Assembly: GCF_027942865.1 (NCBI RefSeq)
Contig: NC_134515.1
Location: 9,539,339 to 9,603,338, forward strand
Length of the DNA: 64,000 nucleotides
Source: Odontesthes bonariensis
Taxonomy: Eukaryota; Chordata; Actinopteri; Atheriniformes; Atherinopsidae
Direction: 5' to 3'
Position numbers and translations under genes: made by a program. This document shows positions 25,216 through 41,200 of the stretch, one piece after another. The notes beneath the pieces are model-generated. The model did not search any database, was not told the DNA's origin, and saw only the letters and a program-made list of their open reading frames with translations. The first letter of the stretch is position 1. Every line of letters begins with the position of its first letter.

Positions 25216-26360
25216 TTTAATAGATCTGAAGAAGTGGGTTAAGCTTGCAAAAATGTCTCAACTCAAAGACAAGGTCAAAGTTTCCTTATCTGCTCACGCG
25301 TGCAGCTTGTGTGATGTAAATTTCGTCATCTGCGTCAGGACACGAGGATCTATCGAGTCCCTCTGCGGCCAGCTGCATTCAGCCCAAGTATTTGTAACAG
25401 CACGGACTGAGAGCACCGGCTTCGTGTGCACCTGGACTGATCTCCTTTCAGAAAAACAACTTATCTGACAAAGAAGATGAGAAACAGAAGAAAAACAACA
25501 GAGATGATGCAGGAGAATTGCTCCCAATACATGCACAGGACGATTCAGCGCAGCAGTCTCCCAAATGGTTTGCAGAAGTAGAAACCATGTACCCAGATTT
25601 AGTATTTTATTAGAGAAGTTGATGTAGTTTTAATGGAACTCTACTGAAGCAAGATACTCTTTTGTAGCAAACTCCCAGCAGCCATCAGTAGGGATACACT
25701 TTAGGGAGCTTCTTCATTGGCTTCATGTCTCAGACATGGTGGCTACATTCATCTTTTATAATCACTCTGTATGCTGTATAATGGTAAGCCAAGAAAACTC
25801 AGTATCTTTTCGCTCCAGTGTCCCCAAATGTCAACTAATTCAGTTATAATTCAGATTTTCTATGGAGATTAAAGTCCCTAAAACGGTAGTAACTCAATCA
25901 CGTCTTCCTTTGTATGGTTGTTTCCTAAACTTCCTGCCAACGGAAACACAATTTTGTTGTGTTACATAAAACGTTTCTGGTTGTTTTTTTTTAATAATTT
26001 GTGCTGAATACACACACATTTATTTGTATACAGTGTTGTCTTTTACCAGAGTTCAGCAGTATTTAAAGAAAAAATACGCTAAAAGGCCTTGAAAGTTGTG
26101 TCAATGCTAACGTTTGGAGCATTTGGAGCGTACTGGTTGGACTGGCATGAAATTTTATGCAACTATTTAAGATCTCTGGCTGATTAATCTTACTTTTCAA
26201 CGAGGGTAATGAGGTTATTTTAGGCTAAATATCTCAACAACTGTTATTTGGTTATCAAATTTAACACAAACAAATCACTATTCTCATAGTTAATCATGTT
26301 GGTAATCCTTTAAAAGCAGACTAGCGGAAACCGATGCTGCATTCCAAGGGCGTAATTTTG

Positions 26361-26500
26361 GGTAGGGACGCTAGGGTCACGTCCCTACCAATATTCAGCC
26401 CCCTACTCAGGGTCTCCTTAAAAAGTATTAAAAAGTCTTAAATAAAAAATACTTTTTTTAAGGTCTTAAAATGTCTTAAATTTCGCCGATTTTCGAAGAG
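26361..26500 (+). repeat. Hairpin and 'gtcttaaa' repeat block left of the L2 LINE
   Basis: A perfect 10-bp hairpin, GGTAGGGACG ... CGTCCCTACC, at about 26361-26390, then repeated TTAAAAAGTCTTAAAT/AGGTCTTAAAATG wording to about 26490. A similar block lies at 31100-31160 beyond the L2 element, in the same orientation. The L2 may have inserted into an older element of unknown class. Confidence 0.4.
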
Positions 26501-26889
26501 TGGCATTAAATTTCATCTGGGCGAAATGAAAGAAAGATATGTCTAGAGAGACGATTTTCTATCGCTCTGTGCACAATAGCGACCGCTGACGTTTTGTGTG
26601 TGCGCCAGTACTTCCGGTGAAAACTTCCGGTGATTTGAAAGCTAGCGCGTCAGGTTAGGGCCAGTGGCCGTAAACAAAGGTTAACTTATAGCCGAGAAGA
26701 AAGATGATAATATAACGTAGCTAAAAAGACTAGCTTTCTTCTGTAGCCTAATGCTTACCGATTTAGCAAGTCTAGCAGCCTAGTTGCTAATGCTAGCCGC
26801 AGTAACGTTACCACGTTACTGCGGCGTTACTGTAACGTTGTCACGAGTGAACGCTGGCGCGATTTGCTGCCGCTGCTCGCCGGTAACTT

Positions 26890-29800
26890 TTAAAGTTTTA
26901 AAACTCACCTGGAGCCTTTTTTCTGGCCGTCTACGCTACCCGAGCCCTCATCAATAATGTGGACCGGTAGGACATACATCCTGCTTGTCTGCGTCTGGCT
27001 CCTTCTACTGCCCGTTCACCTGCAAGTGGTGGGTTTGCTACAATACTTGGCCACTGACCTGCTCCAGCTGCGCTGTCACTCGCCTGGACCCGCGCCAGAG
27101 GCACTCCACCTTCACCCGATCATCATCTTCCAGCCTCGCCGGAGATACATCCACCGAGGGTCCCGCCGGGATTTCCAACACAACAGCTCAACAGCAATAA
27201 AATCCATTTGGTCCAGCTCTCGACGTCGCCCTCCACGCTCCACCAGCCGGGCTGTCGACCACAGCGTGTTAGCCCGCCTAGCTCGGTCGGCTAACACCAC
27301 CATCAGCTGCGACAACATCTCACTCAACTTTGGATTACTCAACATCCGCTCACTGACACGCAAGGGACATCTCATCCAGGACCTCATCACCGACCGTAAG
27401 CTAGACTTTCTTTGCTTAACCGAGACATGGCAACAGCCCCAAGACTATTCACAGCTGATTGAATCCACTCCAAGTGGGTTTGTTTACACCTGTCAACCCC
27501 GTGTCTCTGGCCGGGGAGGAGGCCTCGCGATAATCTATCGCGAGAACTGTAAAGTCTAGCCGGTGCCCGTGCCAGTCTCGAGCTCGTTTGAGTCCATTGT
27601 CTGTCAGTTGTCTGGTCCCACTCCAACCATTATTGCCACTGTCTACCGCCCCCCAAAACCGAATAGTGACTTTTTAAATGATTTTACTGCTTTTCTCACA
27701 CATCTATCCTCTCTCTCACCAAACATAATACTGCTGGGTGATTTTAACATCCACATGGACAATACCAATCTGCCTCTCACCAAAGACTTCACTTCCTGTT
27801 TAGATGGTTCTGGATTTCATCAACATACCACTATTCCCACACACTCCAAAGGACATATTCTGGACTTAATCTGCTGCTCTGGTGTCACCCCTCTCAACAT
27901 AACAGCTGATGAACTCCCCATTACTGACCACTTTCTCCTCTCATTTACAGTGAAGCTCACTCTCTCAATCGCTAAAACACCACGCCTCATTTCTTTCCGA
28001 AACATAAAGAACATTAACCCCTCCACTCTCACTGCAAGTATCCACTCTTCATGCCTCCTCGATATCAACAATCTGTCCACCCCCGATGACCTGGTCTCTC
28101 ACTATAACACTGGTCTCCATAATATTCTTGATTCTCTGGCTCCACTGAAAAACCGATCTGTCTCCTTCACCATCTCCGCCCCCTGGTTCACCCCCGATCT
28201 CCGACTCATGAAAGCCAAAGGACGACAACTGGAACGACTTTACAGAAAAACTGGTCTCACTATTCACAAAGAAATATACAATAACCACATCTTACAGTAT
28301 AAGGACTTCATTGCCAGCACCAAATCACGCTACTACTCCAGCCTAATCACTGCCAATCAAAGCAACTCTAAGTCACTTTTCTCCCTACTCAACAATACCA
28401 CCAAACCCCAGGACTCTCTCTCCCCTCACCTCTACACAACCTCATTCTGCAATGCCATCATGTCATTTTTCACAGAAAAAAAATCAAGAACATCCACCAG
28501 AACCTCGGATCAATACCTCACCTCAGCACCCCAGTCGACCTTCCCCCACCTACACACTCCCTCTCCTCCTTCCATCTCCCCACTCTCTCAGAAATCACAG
28601 AGCTCATCCAGAAATCCAAACCATCCACCTGTCAATTAGACCCCCTCCCAACCCAACTTGTCAAAACCTGCCTCCCTTCTCTGGTCCCTCTCATCTCCGC
28701 AATCATCCACACCTCCCTCACCACTGGAACTGTCCCTACATCTTTTAAAACTGCAGCCATTACCCCAATTGTAAAAAAACCTGGTGCTGACCCCTCCAAC
28801 TTCAACAACCTCCGTCCTATCTCCAATCTACCCTTCATTTCCAAAATCCTCGAAAAAACAGTTGCCTCCCAGCTCCATTCTCACCTATCCCACAACAATC
28901 TGTATGAACAGTTCCAGTCCGGTTTCCGCCCACTCCATAGCACTGAAACAGCACTCATCAAAATCACCAATGACCTCCTCATGGCATCTGACTCTGGACT
29001 ACTTACCATCCTCATCCTCCTCGACTTAAGTGCAGCCTTTGACACCATCTGCCATACCACCCTCCTCAGCAGGCTATCTTCCATAGGCATCACCCACACT
29101 CCCCTGGACTGGTTTACCTCCTACTTCTCTGGCCGCACTCAATTCATTCAACTCAAGACCCTCAAATCAACTCTCTCCCCCCGTCACCTCAGGTGTGCCC
29201 CAGGGCTCTGTCCTGGGGCCCCTCCTCTTCATCATCTACCTCCTTCCCCTTGGCAATATCTTCCGCAAATTCAACATCCACTTCCACTGCTATGCTGATG
29301 ACACCCAGCTCTACCTCACCACTAAACCTTCGTCCGCTCTCCCGCCCACCTCCCTCACAGATTGCATATCTGAAATAAAAGCCTGGTTCACCCAAAACTT
29401 CCTCAAATTAAACAGTAGCAAAACGGAGGTTCTCCTCATTGGCACAAAATCCACTCTATCCAAAACCAACAGCTTCCCACTAACTATTGACAACTCCTCC
29501 GTATCACCCCTCCCCCAGGTTAAGAGTCTGGGCGTCATCCTGGACAGTACACTATCCTTTCAATCCCATATCAATAACATTACCCGGTCAGCCTACTTCC
29601 ACTTACGAAGCATCAACCGCCTCCGCCCTTCCCTTACCCCCCAAACTGCTGCCATCCTTGTCCACAGCCTCGTCACCTCCCGCCTGGACTACTGTAACTC
29701 TCTCCTCTTTGGCCTCCCTCAAAAATCACTCCATAAACTTCAACTGGTCCAGAACTCAGCTGCCCGCATTATTACAAGAACCCCCTCTATCCACCACATC

Positions 29801-30313
29801 ACCCCTGTCCTCAAACAGCTCCACTGGCTCCCTGTTCAGTTCCGTATTCAATACAAAGTTCTCCTAGTAACATTCAAGGCCCTTCACAATCTCGCCCCCC
29901 CATATCTGTCAGATCTCCTCCATGTTTCCACCCCCTTCCGCTCTCTCAGATCCTCTTCTTCCACACACCTGTCTATCCCCTCCGCCCGTCTCACCACCAT
30001 GGGCAGCAGAGCATTCAGCCGCTCTGCCCCCCGCCTCTGGAACTCTCTACCACCCCTGCTCAGAAACACAGACACACTCCCCCATTTCAAATCACAACTC
30101 CAAACTCATCTGTTTAAAACTGCCTATTCCATCTGAAACAATTCCCTTCCCCCTTTTTTTTTGTAAATGATTTTCTGTGTTTTATTGATTTCTGGTGTTT
30201 TACTTCTTTTAATATTGATGTGTTTTATTTTGATGTTTTTTATCCACTTTGTAAGGTGACCTTGAGTGTCCAGAAAGGCGCCTCTTTAAAAATAAAATGT
30301 ATTATTATTATTA
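26890..30313 (+). mobile_element. Near full-length L2-clade LINE
   Basis: A non-LTR retrotransposon with endonuclease and reverse transcriptase in one long frame, a short 3' UTR containing GAGTGTCCAGAAAGGCGCCT, and an (ATT)n tail ending near 30313 in place of poly(A). The 5' boundary is uncertain; a GC-rich leader precedes the first ATG at 26957. No target-site duplication could be fixed. It lies in gene-free DNA between atp2b3 and ccnq. Confidence 0.85.
26957..30136 (+). pseudogene. L2 ORF (endonuclease plus reverse transcriptase), broken
   Basis: N-terminal hydrophobic leader, then an apurinic-type endonuclease: FGLLNIRSL, FLCLTETW, ATVYRPP, LLGDFNIHMD and a late DH (ITDHFLL). The reverse transcriptase follows: [56 protein letters not shown] (catalytic DD), then the thumb and HWLP region ending [16 protein letters not shown]. 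Three lesions are visible: an in-frame TAG at 27557-27559, a shift at the A run near 28475-28482, and an extra base in the C run near 29178. The motifs are otherwise intact, so the copy is fairly young but not functional as it stands. Confidence 0.88.
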
Positions 30314-31099
30314 CCAAACATACCTGACGTCAAGGTGTTGGCTGAGCACGGGCAAGATTATGGCGGGGCTGGCAGAGTTAACTTCATAATGGGTGAGTGC
30401 AGGTTTCATTCACTTGTTTTCATTCTTTCACAGGATTGATTCACTTCGTTGGTTTATCCGATTGCTGGCCGCCGAGCCATTATGTGTCTGGGTTTGTGTA
30501 GGTTACTGATCATGGTTGTTAGCAGTCGATAGTCACGTTGTATGATGTGTGTGAGAGTGTGTATTTTTTCTATGGGTAGGCTACGTGCCATTGACTGTAT
30601 GAGCGGTCTGTGCTGGTTTTTATTTATTTGATTAGATTGGAGATACTTTATTAATCCCGAAGGAAATTTGATTTTGTCGTGTGGTTTATGCTGCAAAGTC
30701 ACAGTCCATATATGGACAGCTGACTATTGCATAAACCAGTCTGTGGTTCACGTGAGTTGTCCAAAGTTCTGGTTTAAGTTCACTTGGGTAGTAAAATTGT
30801 TTTGCTAGTTGTAAAAGCACAGTAGACATAACTCGAAAATTAGGTTCAATTATGGATTTATTTTGCTCAGAGCCTCAGACAAACAGACAGACAAATGGCA
30901 GCGAAAACACGCTCCTTCGCAGATGTGTGACAATTGGGCACGATTGTCCTGTAGTGTGTGGTGTTCCCTTGTGCGTTCAAATCTTATGCGATCATGTTGA
31001 CACACTGATTCAGTATCACTGAAGCACACATTTCACACTGGACTTTTTTTCAACATCGAACAGCCTAGGGTGTAGTTTTTATATATATTTTTGCCGTGG

Positions 31100-31160
31100 T
31101 AATGGTCTTAATTTTTATTCTTAGAGGTCTTAAAAAGGTCTTAAAAGTCATTAAATTTGT
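31100..31160 (+). repeat. 'gtcttaaa' repeat block right of the L2 LINE
   Basis: GGTCTTAAAAAGGTCTTAAA and TCATTAAATTTG resemble the block at 26400-26490. Possibly the other part of an older element interrupted by the L2 insertion. Confidence 0.35.
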
Positions 31161-31194
31161 TGATTTAAAAAATGTGCAGTTTACTGCATTATAT

Positions 31195-31385
31195 GAGTTA
31201 TATTACATAACACTTAGCTGACTTTTTTTTATCCAAAGCGACTTATAAGAACACATTATTGGTTACAGTCTCTGGAGAATTGTTGGGTTAGTTGTTTTGC
31301 TCAAGGTCACTCCAGGTGTAAACAGAGGTAGCCTAATCGTGGGATTTGAGCTTGCAACCCTGTGAATTAAAGACCAACTCCCTAA
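31195..31385 (+). repeat. Teleost dispersed repeat ('atccaaagcgactta' type)
   Basis: Contains ATCCAAAGCGACTTATAAG, GCTCAAGGTCACTCCAGG and a TTGCAACCCTGTGAATTAAA end in the usual order of this very common fish repeat. Noncoding. Class not certain. Confidence 0.6.
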
Positions 31386-31469
31386 AAATTAGGATGGCTC
31401 GTTAACATATAGCATCTGCATGCCATTAACTTATAGTTCAGGTGAATTTGCCTTATTTTAGTGGGGTGT

Positions 31470-31800
31470 TAGCAGTTATGCTGCCAACAAGTGGAACAAA
31501 CTGTCAGTGGAGAGAAAACTTTCACCAAATGGAGACATTTTTAAATCCAGGTTAAAAACATTTCTTTTCTCATGTGTCTATGCATGAAATCTGCACGATA
31601 TCTTTGAATTTATGTGGACTGTTACTTGTTTTTAAATTCATTTAAATGTTTTTATTTGCTTCTCTTTATGTATTTTTATTTATTTTTAATGCTTCTTCCA
31701 CTCCCTGCTGCAATGCTTTTATTTTATGTAAAGCACTTTGAATTGTTTTGTACATGAAATGTGCTATACAAATAAATTTGATTTGATTCGTTGCTAATTA
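31470..31800 (+). mobile_element. LINE 3' fragment
   Basis: A short coding remnant (WNKLSVERKLSPNGDIFKSR then LKTFLFS) is followed by a 3' UTR ending GTAAAGCACTTTGAATTG and GTGCTATACAAATAAATTTG. This is the usual tail of fish CR1/L2/Rex-type LINEs. 5'-truncated. Confidence 0.7.
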
Positions 31801-35161
<3,361 letters not shown>

Positions 35162-35251
35162 TCAGACACACTTGGCCTCCATGTCGTAGAGCTGAAGGAG
35201 GTCTGAGATCACAGCATCGATGTCCGCTTTGGTCACGTCCTCACACAGCAC
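35162..35251 (-). CDS. ccnq: ccnq exon 5 and stop
   Basis: Acceptor gatgtgtag before 35251. 29 codons, [19 protein letters not shown] to KCV, then TGA at 35164-35162. Matches the conserved C-terminus that ends the cyclin Q family. Confidence 0.9.
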   Translation of the reverse strand: MLCEDVTKADIDAVISDLLQLYDMEAKCV

Positions 35252-38200
35252 CTACACATCCACAAACACACAACACAGACTTCAGCTCCACACCTGGCCT
35301 CAACAGAAAAGGAGATCACGTTTCATACGACCTGGATTTTAAGGTCTTGAGGCAGAAAACTAGAACAAGCACAGACTTTTCTCACTTTCAATTTGGAATT
35401 AGATGACTTGTTGAGTCAAAGATGCGTCGATTGTAAAGTCGTGCGACTATAAAACACTTTAATATTCCACAGGCTTTTAAACATTTATATGAAAACTGCA
35501 CATGAAATCAGTTCCACTAAGTGTCAGACGAACCCTCAAATTGCTGTTTTTTCCCCTCTTTTTTAAGGATTTCACTTTCAGATACTGTTCATCTGCCTCC
35601 ATTTAGTCTACATTCACTATTGCTGGCCAAACGTGACACCCTCTCCTGTTGTCTTTGAACCCATTTTTTGAGATTTCTATGGAAGGAGCTCTACTGAGGG
35701 AAAACTCAGGATTCCTTTAGGCTGAATATCACCAGAAAAGGAGTTTGTTTGACTCTCTGAAGAAGGCTTCAACCCTGTAATGCATTTCCAGAGCTTCATA
35801 GGTCAATACCACCATGTCATAAAAAATAAAGGCACGCTAGATTATCTGAAAAGAGAGTACCTTGATGTTTTCCACGTTTGTGGCCAACAATGATTGGGAT
35901 TACTCAGAGATTTAAGAGGCGTCTACATGCACCTACAATGTAGCCTGGCTGACGCGTCCACATCTCGATGAGATGGTGGTCTGGGAACTAGGTGTGCATT
36001 ATCTCGTATTTGAGGCGTGGTTTACGAATGCCTAGAGCCGTTTATTGGGCGCTACGAATGTCTATCAAATGGCGTCTGGTTCTTCCCATGCTGCTTTGCG
36101 CGCGATTCATAGCCAATTGTATCACTTATACCAGATGACGTATGTAGAGCGACAGAAATTCGACGAGGAAGAAGGCAATGAAATCTTTCAACGCCAAACT
36201 TTGCTCTTTTTTAAAAGCTGCCATGTTGGATTAACACTCTACAAGCTTCGGTGTTGCGCATAGACGTCGTCATCGTCTTGCCCCCCCCCCCCCCAATTCT
36301 GTGTTCTCTAACTCAGGCAAAAATAAGGCCGGTGGTTTCCAGGCTGCCTTTGCAGTGTGAATGTAATCGTGCACAAAGCAGCATGGGAATTCCCAGGCTA
36401 CCTACAATGTGTATTTGAGGCAATCTTGCTTTTGACGAGTCAGCCAACCAATTCCTTTCAACACAAGCATGTTCTAATTTTTACCTTTCCTCACCAGAAG
36501 GTACGAAGACTTGAAAACGGACCTAAAGGAGCGACAGGCCTACCACAAGGTGCCCGTGTACGCAGCAACAGTGAAGAGAGCGGGGACACAATTCTCTGAA
36601 CGTTTCAGAAATTCTCCAAACATTCACGAGTGAAAACAGCCTAAAGTGAATTAACTTGATCACTATAATGACTTTAGACTCTTCTGTTTTTTGGTTCATC
36701 AGTGGGTAAATATGTCAAACGTAATAATAAATACGACCAATAATAACCCCTAATACGGCTTATAATGGTTTTACTGAAAGGAAGTTCTTCCCCTCCGCTG
36801 TCACTTTGAGCATTTGACGGAGGATTGAATCAAAGGGAAGATTTGATGCAATCTGCTGGTTTCCAGTTTTTACAACATATCTTTGGATAAACACCAACAT
36901 ACTGAACTACACTCTAGTGAACTAGATTAGATTTAACTAAATTATAAATCAGATTCATTTTAACTGCTTGCCCTGAGATGACTGACTGTAAATTAGTATT
37001 ACATAAATGCACTGAATCCAATGGTAAAATAAGAAGGAATATTTCTTCTGATCCAAATATGTTTTCTACCAAATATGTCACATAATAATAATATAAAAGA
37101 TGCATTAGAGTTATAAAACCTTTACAATCGATGGCTACTGAAGACACAACAGAGTGGGTTAAAGCAGCAAAGAAGTGACAGATCAACTCAAAAAGTCAAA
37201 CATCTAAATTTGTGATTCCAACTGTGTGACAATGCTGATTATTTCATATTTTAAGCTCGAACCCGGTGGTGTTTACATCAGCCGCTGCTGATAGAATGAA
37301 ACACACAAAATGGTTGTTGGGCCGCCGCCGCAGCAGCGACCGCTCGCTTTCTGGAAGCCCTTTTACTCTTCGTCTGACAGCTTAACTGCCGCTACACATC
37401 GGCTCACACTTCACTTAATTTGTACTCCCGACTGTTCGGCTGCTTCCAGCAACCAGACGTTTTAAGTGCCGTCACTGCCGTCACATCGACTGCTGCTTGG
37501 AGCGCTTTCAGCCTACGCACCTCACTGCGCCTCGTCTCCAAATGAATTATCAATAACTTCTGCGGTTTGAAATTTACTGCCTTTACGTGCTCTTTAGACG
37601 ACAGTTTGATTGCTTTTATCTACTCATACCTCAACTGAGAGTCAGGTGGCGACACGCTTACTTGTCAAACAATATTTCAAATAAGTGGACGTTGGTTAAA
37701 GAGTGACGGTAAAAGTTCCTCCCCAGCTGTAGGATGTCTCCATGTTGCCATAACTTTGTACGAGGTAAGAATAACGTTCGTATTTACCGCTCAGGTAACA
37801 TAAGACTCTTAACATCTGTTAAATTCTCAGTCGGTAATTACGAACACACACCTGCCACCACTCCTTCTCGCCGACAGGCAGCTCCACTCCGTAGCTGTTT
37901 AGGGCCAGGTACATGGTTGCTATAGCAATGTGTTGTGGTGTATGGTGAATGCACATGGCTCCATGGTAACAGTCTCTCAGCAACGCCCAGGAAGTCTCTA
38001 CCACAGGGGTTCGACACCAAGCGTGCCGATTTACAAGCGACTGCACAGACAGCAGGTAATGGAGTAAATACTGCGGGGGAAAAAACAGAGACAGAGGTTT
38101 TAGTTGGTTTTGGAAAAGAAAACAATGCATTTAAGTGTGAAAACTGATCATAAAGTTGAAGAAAAATGAACTCCTTAAAGATAACAGGCACTTCTGTGAC

Positions 38201-41200
38201 TTAAGATTTCAGTGAACAGACGGGATAAGCAAAAAAATAGAAAAATCAAAGCCTAAACATAAAGAAAGAGAGAAGATTTGAAAACATTTCTACAGATTTC
38301 ACACTGAGCCTGAACACAAACATAGTGGGATGTCCATGACGGCATCAGGCGGTAACAGGGACAGATGAGGAGACCGAACACGAAACGGGGAGGACGCACG
38401 CGCTCCTACCTTGTGAGGGTGTTCAAAGGAGACGTGGAAGTTGAGCTGTCGGAGCACGAGGAGCTCACACTGCACCACGCTGTCCCTCAGCTCCCAGAAC
38501 TCTTTGTCACATTCTAGAGGAGCGCCGCCTTTGTTGAAGTACCTACGAGCAGCGAGTAGACGGAGGGAGGGAGGTGGAAAGACTCAATGTGAGCACAACG
38601 AAAGGTCGGGACATACAGAACTGTGTAGAAGTCTTGAGCCATGCCTCACTTCTTTATATATTGCTTGGAAAATGTATGTAAACTTACAGCATACCAGGAA
38701 AACAGAGTCTGTACATTTCTAAGCGGATTTAAAGTGAATATCTGCTCTGAGCTCCTTTATTCTCCAACACAGCCTGAAGCTTTCTGTCCTTTCTTTAAGG
38801 AGTCTTCAGGAATAGTTCTCCAGGCTTCTTGAAGGACATCCCAAAGCTCTTCTTTGGATGTGGGCTGCCTTTTGTTCCGTTCTCTGCCAACATGATCCCA
38901 CACTGCTTCAGTAATGTTGAGCTCCGGGCTCTGGGGAGGATTCATCCCTCCATCAGACCTGCTGCCACTGATTTTCAGTCCACTTCTTGTGTCCTTTGGC
39001 ACAGCTCAGCCTTTTCTCCCTGTTTCAGATGCATCTCTCAGCTCCTGTGTCAGGTCTTTGCTGGATCTTTTCCTCTTTCTTACGGACATCACTTTCAGAT
39101 CCTGTTCATCTGCTGTAGATAGTTCTTTAGGCCTGACACTTCTTCTTTTGTCCTCCACTTGTCCAGTTTCCTCAAATGTTTTAAGGACACACTGCACACC
39201 GTGCTGAGATATGCCAAGTTTTCAGCTAACAGCTCTTTGGGAATCACCTTGTTGCTGCAGAAATCCTGTTTTCTGTCTGTCAAACTGTGTTATCTTTGCT
39301 GTTTTTCATGGATTCAGCTAAATAAATGGTAAGAAACTGTGTCTTTGTGCTAGGCTGCATTTGAAGATGGGTTCTTTGCCAAGTTGCCTGTTATGTGTCG
39401 ACACAGCACTGGTTCTTCCCTTGAGTTAGGAGCCTTCTTTATCTTTGAAAGATTCATAAGTTGATGTTAAATGACACATTCCTCTGAAAAAGGTCAGGTT
39501 TAAGGACTGGACTAAAAGTGAGTGAAAAAGCAGCCACTGTCCAAAGTAAAAGTTGTCAACACTCAAAGTCTTTTCCCATCAAAATGTCAGAAAACGTGTC
39601 TTCTCTGTCACAACGCAACTCTAAAACTAAAACTGACGCGAAAGACTTGCAGAGCTCACGGTTGCAAAACTGTGTCATTAAGACCTACAACTTTTTCCCC
39701 AAAAGCAGTAATTCAAGACAAAGTTTTATTTACAGATTGAATGTCACACTGAACATCACCATGACAACCAGAGCTTACAGCTGATAGAATATCTGCATTT
39801 TTTTATACACACATTGATACATTCAGCTTAAACGGTGGTCTCACAGAAATGTCTCCAGAACATGCATTGCCAAGTTTTAATTCAGTCTTAACAACTCTAT
39901 CATCATTGGCTTCTCTTCTCTCAGTACTCAAGGTACTAAAAATCCGTTGCTTTATAAGAGAAGTGCAGAATAGCCGAGATTAGCTGCAGCATTTTTGCTC
40001 TGAGCGATGAGCTTTAAACGTGTTGCATCCAGTCTTTACCGTGAATATTACCTGTGGCTGACGTTGATGATGTCACGGGTCCTGATGTGCTGCTCCTCCA
40101 CTTTTCCAGCCAGGTACACACAGCTCATGGCCACCAGGTAGGGTTCGTACACACGGATGCTCAAGCGTTGGAAGAAACGATGATACAACACGCAGGCTGT
40201 GGCCACGGGCACCGAGCGCATGCCGAGCTTCACTCCTGAACAACAAAGCAGCACCGAGCTCTAAGAGGGTTCTGACCTTCTCATCTTCAGGAAATACATT
40301 CAGAAATCACCAGGAACTTTGCTGCAATGATCCTGGCTCAGAACCTTCTTCCATTAAAAACAAATTATTATACAGGAACCAAAGTAGAACAGTGGTGTAA
40401 AAGCAAATTCTAAAAGCTAAACAGGGACTGCTCGGTGGATCAGACATAGGGCGGTTGTACTTTAATCAGAAGGTTTTAATGTTCAACCAACAACACCGAG
40501 AACTTAAACAGCACGGGGCCTTTTTCAAGAGATACAATATTACGTCGGCAATTTACACTGAGATCTAAACTACACCGTTAATCAGGCTAATTAAAGGGAT
40601 AGTTCGCCTCTTTTGACGTGAAGCTGTATGACATCCCATATTAGCAATATCATTTATGAACATTTTCTTACCCCCTGCTGCGTCCTGTGAGCCGAGTTCC
40701 AGCCTCGTTTTGGCGTTGATGAAGGTAGTCCGGCTAGTTGGCTGGGGTTTAAAAAATTAAAGCGTTTTGCTTCTCAAAACAATATGCGTTCAAAAGAGTA
40801 ATACATTTGCATCACAAAATCGTTCATCCAGAAAAAGTCAGACCTCACAATCGCTTGGCGCTATTTTTGCCTCCCTTCATATCAATGCGTTCAGCCACAT
40901 GCAGACAGCCGTACCTGTTACGGTGTTTACTGCTCGGTCTGCACTTCGGTCTGCACAGTTTACACAGCAGACAGTGATACGAAGGGAGAGAAAATAGCGA
41001 CAGGCGATTGTGAGGTCTGACTTTTTCTGGATGGACGATTTTGTGATGCAAATGTATTACTCTTTTGAACGCATATTGTTTTGAGAAGCAAAACGCTTTA
41101 TTTTTGGGACCCCAGCCAACTAGCCGGAGTACCTTGTCAACGACAAAACGAGGCTGGAACTCAGCTCACAGGACGCAGCAGGGGGTAAGAAGATGTTCAT

